The notes under the pieces: generated by a model | Told to the model about the DNA's origin: nothing | Seen by the model: the letters and a program-made list of their open reading frames with translations, nothing else | Database searches by the model: none | Source: DATBDE01 sp045805605 | GTDB lineage: Bacteria > Actinomycetota > Thermoleophilia > Solirubrobacterales > Solirubrobacteraceae | DNA length: 18,571 bases | Direction: 5' to 3' | NCBI GenBank assembly: GCA_045805605.1 | Contig: JBJMKX010000131.1 | Location: forward strand, 1-18,571 | In this document: positions 1-6,554 of the stretch, piece by piece | Layout: each line of letters starts with the position of its first letter | How positions within the stretch are numbered: the stretch's first letter is position 1 | Translations under genes and position numbers: made by a program

Positions 1-2478
1 GCCGCTGAACATCTCGTGGGCGGCTCGGAGTTGCTCGCGCGCGTCGACGCGCCGGTTCTCGCGACGCAGCCATTCGCCGTACAGAAGCCGGGCGCGGGCG
101 AGGTGGACCACGCCACGGCTGCGCGCAAGGCGCTCGACCGCTTCGCGGTAGAGCGGCTCCGCGGCTCGTCCGTCGCTCACCAGCGCGCGTGAGCCGGCCT
201 CGATGCCGAGCGCCCAATCCGTGCCGCTCGCTCGCGTGCGCGCGCTCAGGCGCTCGAGCGCAGCGTCGGTTCCCCCCGTCGCGCCGCTGCGTACGCCTGC
301 CTCGATCAGCTCCACGAGGGCCCAAGCGAAGAGCCCGACATCGTCGTGTTCGCAGCCTCGCTCGGCGGCCGCGAGTGCCTCGGCGTAGCGGCCGCGCCCG
401 TTGTACAGAAGGGCCTTGGCCCACTCGATGACCCCCAGCCCCATGCCCTCGCCCCTCGCCGTCGCCTCGAGCCTCCCAGCCTCGAACAGTGCCAGGCCGT
501 CTGCCTCGTTGCCGCGCCACGCGGCCAGCATCAGCGACGCGTACTTCAGTGGTGCCATGCCGGTCGCCTCCGTGATCGCGTCGGCCTCCGCGATCAGCGA
601 CGAAGCGGCGCCGAAGGCTCCCGCATGAACGTGGAGGGACGCGCGGTATGTGGCCGCGATCGGCAGCACGCTGAGCGCGCCCGTCTCGCGCGCGACGCGC
701 AACCCGCGCGTCGCGAGGACGTACCAGAGCTCGTCGTCCCAGAGATCCTGCGCCAGGCGACACGCCAGCCACAGCCACCGCGCGTCCTTTGCCGTCAGTC
801 CCTCCACGTCGCGGAACGCGCCGAGCGCCCTCCGGAGCGGGGGCACACCGGCCGAGTAGCCCTCGGTGAACCTCGTTGCCAGGCCGTCGAGGAGCAGGTC
901 GATTGCGCGTGGCGGCTGCGGTGCCGCCGGCGCGGCCTGAGCGGCCTCGGCAGCCTCGCGGACCCCCGGTTTACTGCCGAGGCGCCCGGCGAACATCGCC
1001 GCCGCCATAGCCTCGAGATGGGTCTCGCGCGCCATCGCGCTCTCGAGCGGCTCGAGGCGCCGGGCGGCCTCCAGCAACAGGGCCGGCGCGTCGCTGCCCC
1101 GCGTACGAGCGAACGCGATTTCCGCGCGCAACCGCTCCAATCGCGCGCGCTGAAGCTCGTCGAGCGGGGCAAGCTCGGCGGCGGCCAACAACTCGAGCGC
1201 CGCATCCGATGCCGCGGCATCGACCTTCGCCTGCGCGGCAGCCAGTGCCCGCCTGCCCCGCTCCGCCGGATCGGGGGTCAGCTCGGCCGCGTGCGCCAGG
1301 AACGCGGCAGCCGCCGCCGCGCCTCCACGGGCCTGCGCGCGGTCGGCCGAGCGCTCCAACTCGGCGGCCACCTCCTCGTCGACACCAACCGCCGCGCGCG
1401 CCCGATGCCAGGCCAGGCGATCGGGATCGGTATCCGGATCGGTCGCCTCCGCCAACGCGCCATGCGCCGCTCGCCGCTCAGACGGGGCAGCGGCCCGGTA
1501 TACCGCGGAACGCACCAGTGGATGCCGGAAGCGGACACGAGTTCCGATCTCGACCAGCTGGGCGTCTTCGGCCGGGGCGAGCGAGCTCCGTTCGATGCCG
1601 AGTTCGTGAGCCGCGCGCCAGACGAGGGCCGCATCACCGATCGGTTCGGCCGCGGCCAGCAACAGCAGTCGCTGCGTTGCCTCGGGCAGTTCACCGGCCC
1701 GCTGGAGATAGCGATCCTCGAGCTGGCGCGGGAGGTCCGTCGCCGGGAGAAGCCCGAAGCCGCCTGCCAGCTCCGCTGCGCTCATGCTCTGCGGCAGATC
1801 GAGCAGCGCGAGCGGGTTGCCGCGGGTTTCCGCGACGATGCGGTCGCGGACGCGGTCGTCGAGCCGACCCGGGACGGCTCTCATCAGCAGGGCCAGGGCA
1901 TCCTCCTCGGCGACGCCCTGCAGCAGGAGCTCGGGCAGGCCGTCGAAGTCGCGCCTGGTCTTCGGCTCACGGACGGCGACCACGATCGCCACCGATTCCG
2001 CCAGCAGCCGTCGCGCGACAAAGCCGAGGATCAGGCCCGAGGCGGCGTCCAGCCATTGGGCGTCCTCCACGAGGCAGAGCAGCGGCCGGTCCTCGGCCGC
2101 GGCGGACAGCAGGCCGAGCACGGCGAGCCCGACGAGGAACCGGTCGGGGACGTCACCGGATGCAAGGCCCAAGGCGACATTCAGCGCGTCCCGCTGCGGT
2201 TGGGGGAGCGCGTCGAGCTGGTCGAGCACCGGCGCGCAGAGCTGATGGATTCCGGCGAACGGCAACTCCATTTCCGCTTCCGCGCCCGTGACCTGCACCA
2301 GGCGGAATCCGGACGCATGACCGGCGGCGTAGTGGAGCAGCGCCGTCTTTCCGATGCCCGCCTCGCCTCGGATGACCAGGATGGCGCTCTGACCGCCCCG
2401 CACGTTCGCCAGGAGTCGGTCGAGCAGCTCGCGCTCGCTGGTCCGGCCAAGAAGCTCGGACGCAGGGACGGCGGCCAT
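1..2478 (-). CDS. LuxR-family ATPase transcriptional regulator (large, STAND/MalT-like), C-terminus cut by window edge
   Basis: This frame is open over all 826 codons from an ATG at 2478 to base 1. The N-terminus reads MAAVPASELLGRTSEREL, then a Walker A motif GEAGIGKT at residues 38-45 and a Walker B motif LLCLVED near residues 133-139 followed by AQWLD. A long helical, TPR-like middle section follows. The last visible residues (RVDAREQLRAAHEMFSG) align with residues about 80 before the end of the paralog at 12113-14881, so the missing part should be the LuxR helix-turn-helix. Known members of this family are cytoplasmic ATP-dependent regulators whose ligand is usually unknown. The gene is divergent from the NAD-binding gene at 2517, with 38 bp between the start codons. 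No Shine-Dalgarno is visible. TAGCTT on the minus strand at 2489-2494 could be a -10 box. Family assignment is firm, target unknown. Confidence 0.93.
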   Translation of the reverse strand, partial: MAAVPASELLGRTSERELLDRLLANVRGGQSAILVIRGEAGIGKTALLHYAAGHASGFRLVQVTGAEAEMELPFAGIHQLCAPVLDQLDALPQPQRDALNVALGLASGDVPDRFLVGLAVLGLLSAAAEDRPLLCLVEDAQWLDAASGLILGFVARRLLAESVAIVVAVREPKTRRDFDGLPELLLQGVAEEDALALLMRAVPGRLDDRVRDRIVAETRGNPLALLDLPQSMSAAELAGGFGLLPATDLPRQLEDRYLQRAGELPEATQRLLLLAAAEPIGDAALVWRAAHELGIERSSLAPAEDAQLVEIGTRVRFRHPLVRSAVYRAAAPSERRAAHGALAEATDPDTDPDRLAWHRARAAVGVDEEVAAELERSADRAQARGGAAAAAAFLAHAAELTPDPAERGRRALAAAQAKVDAAASDAALELLAAAELAPLDELQRARLERLRAEIAFARTRGSDAPALLLEAARRLEPLESAMARETHLEAMAAAMFAGRLGSKPGVREAAEAAQAAPAAPQPPRAIDLLLDGLATRFTEGYSAGVPPLRRALGAFRDVEGLTAKDARWLWLACRLAQDLWDDELWYVLATRGLRVARETGALSVLPIAATYRASLHVHAGAFGAASSLIAEADAITEATGMAPLKYASLMLAAWRGNEADGLALFEAGRLEATARGEGMGLGVIEWAKALLYNGRGRYAEALAAAERGCEHDDVGLFAWALVELIEAGVRSGATGGTDAALERLSARTRASGTDWALGIEAGSRALVSDGRAAEPLYREAVERLARSRGVVHLARARLLYGEWLRRENRRVDAREQLRAAHEMFSG

Positions 2479-2516
2479 CTTGCAGGCAAAGCTACCGACC
2501 CGCACAATCGGCGGCC
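2479..2516. promoter_or_regulatory. 38-bp divergent promoter region between LuxR regulator and NAD-binding gene
   Basis: Only 38 bp separate the two start codons. On the minus strand TAGCTT (2489-2494) fits the actinobacterial TANNNT -10 pattern and lies 10 nt before the ATG at 2478. On the plus strand CACAAT (2503-2508) is a one-mismatch version 8 nt before the ATG at 2517. No Shine-Dalgarno is seen on either side, so both transcripts may be leaderless or nearly so. With so little room the two promoters must overlap, so control of one would affect the other. This is inferred from motif and spacing only. Confidence 0.4.
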
Positions 2517-3167
2517 ATGCGGCTGCTGATCACCGGGGGAACCGGCGTGCTCGGCCGCGCGCTGCGGCCGCTCGCGGAGGCCGCGGGCCATGACTTCGCG
2601 ATGCCGGGCCGCGAGGAGCTCGACCTCTTCGACCCCACCGCGGTCGCCGACGCCGTGCGCGACGTCGATGGCGTCCTGCACCTGGCGACCCGGATTCGTT
2701 CGCTCGAGCAGATCTCGGATCCGGACGCGTGGCGGGAGAACGATCGGCTTCGCGCGGAGGCTTCGAGGATCCTCGTCGACGCGGCGATCGCGGCCGGCGC
2801 GGCGGTCTACGTTCAGCCCACCGTCACGTTCGTCTACCCGCCGGACGGCCCGACGTCCGAGGACACGCCAGTCCGCGAGGTCCTGCCGATTCTGCGGTCC
2901 GCGCTCGCCGCCGAGGAGCAGACTGAGCGCTTCGCCCGCGCCGGCGGACGCGGCGTCGTCCTGCGCTTCGGGTTGCTCGACGGCCCGGGCACGTGGTACG
3001 ACGAGCCGATGCGCGACTTCGGTGCCACCCTGCACGTCTCCGATGCCGGTCGCGCGCTTCTCTCGGCGCTATCGCTGCCCAGCGGCATCTACAACGTCTG
3101 CCGGGACGGGGAGCGTGTCTCGACCGAGCGCTTCACCGAGACCGCCGGATGGCATCCGCAGCACTGA
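2517..3167 (+). CDS. Short NAD(P)-dependent epimerase/dehydratase-like protein (atypical SDR)
   Basis: 216 aa. The N-terminus MRLLITGGTGVLGRAL carries the Rossmann glycine motif GGTGVLG at residues 7-13. An acidic segment (DLFDP, 36-40) and the strand VDGVLHLAT (50-58) follow, as in extended SDRs of the WcaG/NAD-dependent epimerase group. At 216 aa it is shorter than the usual 280-330 aa. No YxxxK catalytic pair is visible: the expected region reads SALAAEEQTERFA (128-140) without a Tyr four residues before a Lys. It may bind NAD(P) without classic catalysis, or use other residues. The start is the first ATG and no Shine-Dalgarno is seen. It is divergent from the LuxR regulator and 29 bp upstream of the PEP mutase-like gene, so co-transcription with the latter is possible. 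Substrate is unknown. Confidence 0.85.
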   Translation: MRLLITGGTGVLGRALRPLAEAAGHDFAMPGREELDLFDPTAVADAVRDVDGVLHLATRIRSLEQISDPDAWRENDRLRAEASRILVDAAIAAGAAVYVQPTVTFVYPPDGPTSEDTPVREVLPILRSALAAEEQTERFARAGGRGVVLRFGLLDGPGTWYDEPMRDFGATLHVSDAGRALLSALSLPSGIYNVCRDGERVSTERFTETAGWHPQH

Positions 3168-3184
3168 GATTCAGCCGCAGGCCG

Positions 3185-3190
3185 TAGAGT
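3185..3190 (+). promoter_or_regulatory. Candidate -10 box of a leaderless promoter for the PEP mutase-like gene
   Basis: TAGAGT matches TANNNT and ends 6 nt before the ATG at 3197. That is the spacing of leaderless actinobacterial transcripts, where transcription begins at the start codon. There is no good Shine-Dalgarno for this ATG. It is inferred from motif and distance, and no clear -35 was found. Confidence 0.4.
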
Positions 3191-3196
3191 CGCGAC

Positions 3197-3979
3197 ATGA
3201 CCACCTCGCAGCCGACAGACCTCGGGAGCCGATGCGACCTGCTGCGATCGCTGCAACGCCCCGGTGCCCCCCTCCTGCTTCCGAACGCCTGGGACGTGGC
3301 CACGGCGAGAGCCGTGGTCGCGGCTGGGTTTCCCGTGGTCGCGACGACCAGCGGCGGCGTCGCGGCCACGCTCGGCTATGAGGACCACGAGGGTGCGCCG
3401 GGCGACGAGATGCTCGCCGCGGCCGCGCGGATCGCACGGGGCGTCGAGGTGCCCGTGACGGTCGACGCCGAGGCAGGCTACGGCATGGAGCCGGCCGAGC
3501 TCGTGGCTGCGCTGCGGAACATGGGAGCCGCCGGCTGCAACCTCGAGGACAGCGACTACGCCGCCGGCAGCCTCCGCGACCCCGACCGGCACGCGGAGTG
3601 GCTCACGGCGGTTCGCCGGGCGGCGTCGGAGGACGGCTACCCGCTCGTCATCAACGCCCGAGTCGACGTCTTTTTGAGTGGCTTCCTCGCCGGCGCCGGC
3701 CCCGAGACCCAGGCTGAGCTCGTTCCCGAAGCGCTGCGGCGCGCGAATGCCTACCTCGAGGCGGGCGTCGACTGCGTGTACCCGATCGCCCTGTGGGAGA
3801 CGGACGCACTGCGCCGCTTCATGTCGGAGGTCCGCGGCCCGGTGAACGTCATACGCCTGCCGCAGACGCCGCTCGCCGAGCTGGCCGCGCTGGGCGTCGC
3901 TCGGGTGAGCTGGGCGACCCTCCTTCACCGCGACGCGATGGCTCGCTTCGAGGAGCAGCTCGCCTCGCTTCAGGACTGA
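3197..3979 (+). CDS. Isocitrate lyase/phosphoenolpyruvate mutase superfamily protein
   Basis: 260 aa, normal length for the short PEP mutase/ICL branch. Residues 24-34 (APLLLPNAWDV) and 50-58 (TTSGGVAAT) are the usual first strands of this alpha/beta barrel. The metal-binding signature VDAEAGYG (89-96) supplies Asp90 and Glu92. LEDSD (116-120) and NARVDVF (153-159) are the other conserved strands. Members cleave or form C-C or P-C bonds of 2-oxo or hydroxy acids with Mg2+. The KKCGH-type loop of true isocitrate lyase is absent, so methylisocitrate/isocitrate lyase activity should not be assumed. Many soil actinobacteria encode this branch with no assigned substrate. The gene may be transcribed alone from the TANNNT box just upstream or with the NAD-binding gene before it. 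It is convergent with the gene ending at 4126. Confidence 0.9.
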   Translation: MTTSQPTDLGSRCDLLRSLQRPGAPLLLPNAWDVATARAVVAAGFPVVATTSGGVAATLGYEDHEGAPGDEMLAAAARIARGVEVPVTVDAEAGYGMEPAELVAALRNMGAAGCNLEDSDYAAGSLRDPDRHAEWLTAVRRAASEDGYPLVINARVDVFLSGFLAGAGPETQAELVPEALRRANAYLEAGVDCVYPIALWETDALRRFMSEVRGPVNVIRLPQTPLAELAALGVARVSWATLLHRDAMARFEEQLASLQD

Positions 3980-4060
3980 GAATGTCGCACGCGGGTGATG
4001 TGGGCACCGAGATCGCCCCCGAGGTCGCGGACGACCCGGAACGGTGGTGATTCGCTGCGC

Positions 4061-4107
4061 CCCCGCCTCGCCGCCCGCACGCAGGTGGCGGAACGGCGAG
4101 GGCGGGG
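4061..4107. terminator. Hairpin between convergent genes, possible bidirectional terminator
   Basis: CCCCGCCTCGCC (4061-4072) pairs with GGCGAGGGCGGGG (4095-4107), a 12-bp stem with one bulged G and a 22-nt loop. It lies in the 146-bp gap between a plus-strand gene ending at 3979 and a minus-strand gene ending at 4126, the expected place for a shared terminator. No U-tract follows on either strand, which is common in high-GC actinobacteria. Confidence 0.45.
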
Positions 4108-4125
4108 TCACAGCGGACACCGGGG

Positions 4126-4878
4126 CTACGCCGCGGCGGGCTGACCTAGCCAGTCGTCGAAGCGGATCTCGCCGAGATGGGCGCCTTCGCCCGTCACCAA
4201 GCTGCGCTCCTGCAGGTGGGCGTTGAAGTAGCGCGCGTCTGAATCGGCGACGACGGTGCGCGGATCGCCCTTTGCCGCAAGGCCGCGACGGATGAACTCC
4301 TCGAAGCGAAGCTCCTCCGGCCCACCGATCTCGATGACCCCGTCCACCGGCGGTCGCTGGCTGATCTCGCACACCGCAGCGCCGACGTCGTCGGCCGCCA
4401 TCGGCTGGATCAGCACGGGCGGCACCCGCACGGTGTCACCGTCCGTGGCCTCGTCCGCGATTCGGGTCACGAACTCGAAGAACTGCGTCGCATGGACGAT
4501 CGAGTACGGGATCCCGCTCTCCGCAATCAGCTTCTCCTGGGCAACCTTCGCCCGGAGGTAGCCGCTTTCGGGAATGCGGCCGGCGCCGACAACGGACAGG
4601 GCGACGTGATGGCGGACGCCGGCGTCGCGTTCGGCGGTCACCAAGTTGGTGGTGGACGTGGTGAAGAACTCCATCACCGCCTGGTCCTCGAACGAGGGCG
4701 AATTCGAGACGTCGACCACCACCGCGGTGCCCTCCAGCACCTCCAGGAGCCCCTCGCCGGTGAGCGTGTTGACGCCCGAGTTGGGCGACGCTGCGAGGGC
4801 CTCCTCCTCTTTCTCGCCGAGACAGGCAACGACCCTCGAACCGATCAGGCCGGTTCCGCCGATGACAACGATCTTCAT
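4126..4878 (-). CDS. NmrA-like NAD(P)H-binding protein (atypical SDR)
   Basis: 250 aa. The start MKIVVIGGTGLIGSRVV has the glycine motif GGTGLIGS at residues 7-14. The middle has ALSVVGAGRIPESGYLRAK, where Tyr107 and Lys111 form a YxxxK pair. YSIVHATQFFEFV (125-137), PMAADDVGAAV and a C-terminal FDDWLGQ follow, as in the NmrA/atypical-SDR group related to YlbE-like NAD(P)H-binding proteins. These are sensors or oxidoreductases for quinones and small carbonyls, and the substrate here is unknown. The start is secured by AAGAAAGGAA about 5 nt upstream. It is the last gene of a probable minus-strand operon with the broken small ORF (27 nt upstream) and the hydrolase at 5141-5917. Its leader resembles that of the hydrolase. 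Confidence 0.9.
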   Translation of the reverse strand: MKIVVIGGTGLIGSRVVACLGEKEEEALAASPNSGVNTLTGEGLLEVLEGTAVVVDVSNSPSFEDQAVMEFFTTSTTNLVTAERDAGVRHHVALSVVGAGRIPESGYLRAKVAQEKLIAESGIPYSIVHATQFFEFVTRIADEATDGDTVRVPPVLIQPMAADDVGAAVCEISQRPPVDGVIEIGGPEELRFEEFIRRGLAAKGDPRTVVADSDARYFNAHLQERSLVTGEGAHLGEIRFDDWLGQPAAA

Positions 4879-4905
4879 GGTGTTCCTTTCTTGGGGAATT
4901 TGACG
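4879..4905 (-). promoter_or_regulatory. Leader with Shine-Dalgarno, copy A of a repeated leader
   Basis: Read on the minus strand this has CGTCAAATT, then CCCCAAGAAAGG, then AACACC before the ATG at 4878. AGAAAGGAA is a good ribosome binding site. The same order of blocks stands before the ATG at 5917 (copy B). The TGA stop of the upstream small ORF directly abuts the 5' end. Confidence 0.6.
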
Positions 4906-5130
4906 TCAGTAGACGGCCAGGACGCAGTCGACCTCGGCCAGCGCGGCCGTGAGGCTGCGCACCTCGACCACGAGCGGCGTCCCGTCGGGCCGGGGCTCGA
5001 TCCGCAGCACCAGGTCGCCGCTCTCGAGGTCGTAGTGGGTGTAGGCGATTTGCTGGCCGTCGCGCCAGAGCTCGGCGATGCCATCCGACGCCTCCTCGGC
5101 GCTGACGCTGAGGACCTCGATTTAACGCAT
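4906..5130 (-). pseudogene. Small hypothetical protein gene broken by TAA at codon 3
   Basis: Read from the only in-frame ATG (5130), the frame is M-R-stop (TAA at 5122-5124). It is then open for 71 codons to TGA at 4906-4908. The open part looks like a real protein: it starts IEVLSVSAEEASDGIAELW, continues with DGQQIAYTHYDLESGDLVLRI and ends EVDCVLAVY, with a balanced composition unlike shadow frames. No ATG, GTG or TTG lies between the TAA and the conserved-looking N-terminus. The first codon after TAA is ATC, a very rare start. A one-base change of GAA or CAA to TAA would explain it. It sits 10 bp after the hydrolase stop and 27 bp before the NmrA-like gene, as a middle gene of an operon would. 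The alternatives are a sequencing error or initiation at ATC. I do not recognise the family. Confidence 0.55.
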
Positions 5131-5140
5131 GGCTGGTCGC

Positions 5141-5917
5141 CTAACTGGTCGTCATCGGACTCAAGGGATCAAGCGCCATCGGATCGGCCGGCGCGAAGGC
5201 GCTTGTCCTCGAGCGAGGCGCTGCCGCGGCCTCGAGGACGATGTCGGCGGTCCGCTTGGGGTATGAGACCGCGATCGCGTGCGACGCACCGGCGATCTCG
5301 ACCGCGCGACGCGCGAGCGCGCGCTCGGCCATGAAGCGCTGGAGGGCGGCGGGGATGTTCTTGTCCTGCTCGCCGTACAGGAACCACGACGGCAGCTCCT
5401 TCCACAGCGGCCGCTCCCCGGAAGGCTCCTGCAGAGCCTCCAGCGTGACCGGCCGCTGCGTCACGGCCATGCGAGCGGCCTTCATGGCCGGGACGTCGGC
5501 GGCGAACTGGTCGTGGAACAGGTCCTGGGCGATCGTCAGGTCGGTCGTGCCGTCGCTGCGGGGAGCAGGTCGCACCGCTTCGCCGAGCGTGCTGCCCGGG
5601 AACTTGGCCGAGAGCTCGAAGCAGCTCTCTCCGGAGTCGGAGGCAAAGCCCGCGACATAGACGAGCCCGGTGATCTCGCCGGAGTCGGCTGCGACGTTCG
5701 AGATCACGGAGCCGCCGTAGGAGTGACCGACGAGGACAACGGGTCCGTCGACGGATCGGACGAGGTCGCTGATCGCCTCAGCGTCGGCGGCCAGGCCGCA
5801 CAACGGGTTGGCGGCGGCGATCACCGGGTGGCCGGCCTCCGCCAGCGGCTCGATGACATCGTCCCAGCTCGCGGATTCGGCGAAGGCGCCGTGTACGAGG
5901 ATGATGGTGGGTGGCAT
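5141..5917 (-). CDS. Alpha/beta hydrolase (salicylate esterase/EstC-like)
   Basis: 258 aa from the ATG at 5917, chosen because AGAAAGG lies about 9 nt upstream and MPPTIILVHGAF is the typical N-terminus of this family. A longer reading from 6220 adds only low-quality residues. The nucleophile elbow GHSYGG (64-69) gives Ser66. Asp185 (YGEQD) and His213 (GASHAIAVS) complete the triad. HGAFAES near the start forms the oxyanion hole. The family hydrolyses small esters or acts as a non-haem haloperoxidase-like serine hydrolase, and the substrate here is unknown. The C-terminus is unusual: after DIVLEAAAA a Ser/Pro-rich tail of about 25 residues follows, where relatives normally stop. It is the first gene of a minus-strand group with the broken small ORF and the NmrA-like protein. 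Confidence 0.93.
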   Translation of the reverse strand: MPPTIILVHGAFAESASWDDVIEPLAEAGHPVIAAANPLCGLAADAEAISDLVRSVDGPVVLVGHSYGGSVISNVAADSGEITGLVYVAGFASDSGESCFELSAKFPGSTLGEAVRPAPRSDGTTDLTIAQDLFHDQFAADVPAMKAARMAVTQRPVTLEALQEPSGERPLWKELPSWFLYGEQDKNIPAALQRFMAERALARRAVEIAGASHAIAVSYPKRTADIVLEAAAAPRSRTSAFAPADPMALDPLSPMTTS

Positions 5918-5945
5918 GCGTTGGCCTTTCTGGGGGCAATTGACG
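5918..5945 (-). promoter_or_regulatory. Leader with Shine-Dalgarno, copy B of a repeated leader
   Basis: On the minus strand CGTCAATTG, then CCCCCAGAAAGG, then CCAACGC precede the ATG at 5917. Apart from single-base indels it matches the leader at 4879-4905 over about 24 nt. AGAAAGG serves as ribosome binding site. Confidence 0.6.
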
Positions 5946-6324
5946 GGATTCAGCGTCCCGCCGGGGCGCCGGCCTCGCATCCGCCAGGACGCCAGTCGGT
6001 CCGGCGAGTCGTTGAGAGCGATGAAGCTGGCGCTGCTCGTCCCACGTCCGCTCAAGGGCTCGCGGCGGTGACAGTGCGTGCCCGGCATGAGCCTCCTGAT
6101 CGCGCTAGTGGTCCTGACGCTCGCCGCGATGGCCCCGTTGGCGCTCGTGGGTGCAGTCTTCGCGGCGCCGTACCTACACATCCGCTTCGTTCGTGGCCGC
6201 CGGCAGGCGCGGACCGCCATGGGTCCATCCCGGCGTCCGGCTTACGTCGAAATCGGTGTCCGGACTCGGCCGTCCTGCCCCGCTGAGCCGCAGCTAGACC
6301 AACAGAACCCGGCTGGGCCGGCGG
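5946..6324. other. Intergenic stretch without a convincing gene
   Basis: This holds the upstream side of the hydrolase (minus strand) and the space before the flavoprotein at 6338. Apart from the weak membrane ORF listed separately, I see only very short reading frames, such as a 16-codon ATG frame at 6021-6071. I see no strong inverted repeat and no RNA gene. Promoters for the minus-strand hydrolase group must lie here, but none is obvious. Confidence 0.5.
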
Positions 6325-6554
6325 TACCCTCGCCTCGGTGGGAAGTCCACTCAGCCCCATTCTTTCCCCCGGCCAGCGGCAGATGCTCGCGGCGCGCGGC
6401 GAGGAGCGCACAGCAGCAGAGGGAGAGTTCCTGTTCCGCATCGGCGACGCGCACTACCCGTTCATCGTCGTCCTCGAGGGCGAGGCGGCGGTCCTGGACG
6501 CTTCCGGAAACGAGGTCGCCCGGCAGGGCCCGGGCGGCTTCCTGGGGGAGATGA
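6087..6554 (+). CDS. Doubtful small membrane ORF or remnant
   Basis: From the ATG at 6087 (or GTG at 6078) the frame starts MSLLIALVVLTLAAMAPLAL and continues VGAVFAAPYLHIRFVRGRR. This is a hydrophobic stretch of about 30 residues followed by a basic patch, as in a single-pass small membrane protein. After about residue 45 the sequence loses protein-like character. The frame overlaps the flavoprotein gene (start 6338) by more than 200 bp in a different frame, so only the first 40-80 codons could be real. No good Shine-Dalgarno is seen. It may be a decayed or frameshifted membrane protein gene, or chance. Confidence 0.22.
   Translation: MSLLIALVVLTLAAMAPLALVGAVFAAPYLHIRFVRGRRQARTAMGPSRRPAYVEIGVRTRPSCPAEPQLDQQNPAGPAVPSPRWEVHSAPFFPPASGRCSRRAARSAQQQRESSCSASATRTTRSSSSSRARRRSWTLPETRSPGRARAASWGR
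6325..6330 (+). promoter_or_regulatory. Candidate -10 box of a leaderless promoter for the cNMP/flavoprotein fusion
   Basis: TACCCT fits TANNNT and ends 7 nt before the GTG at 6338. There is no Shine-Dalgarno upstream of this GTG, so a leaderless transcript would support GTG as the start. It is inferred from motif and spacing. Confidence 0.45.

Noticed and set aside
346..2529. 727-codon open frame on the plus strand
   Set aside because: It is the codon-aligned antisense of the LuxR-ATPase gene, and its residues are Arg/Gln/Gly-rich with no family motif. High GC removes stop codons in this register.
3089..4372. 427-codon open frame on the minus strand
   Set aside because: It runs across three genes on both strands and has shadow-type composition.
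5918..6220. N-terminal extension of the hydrolase to 6220
   Set aside because: The extra 101 residues are Arg/Ser/Pro-rich without family similarity, and the ATG at 5917 has a proper ribosome binding site.
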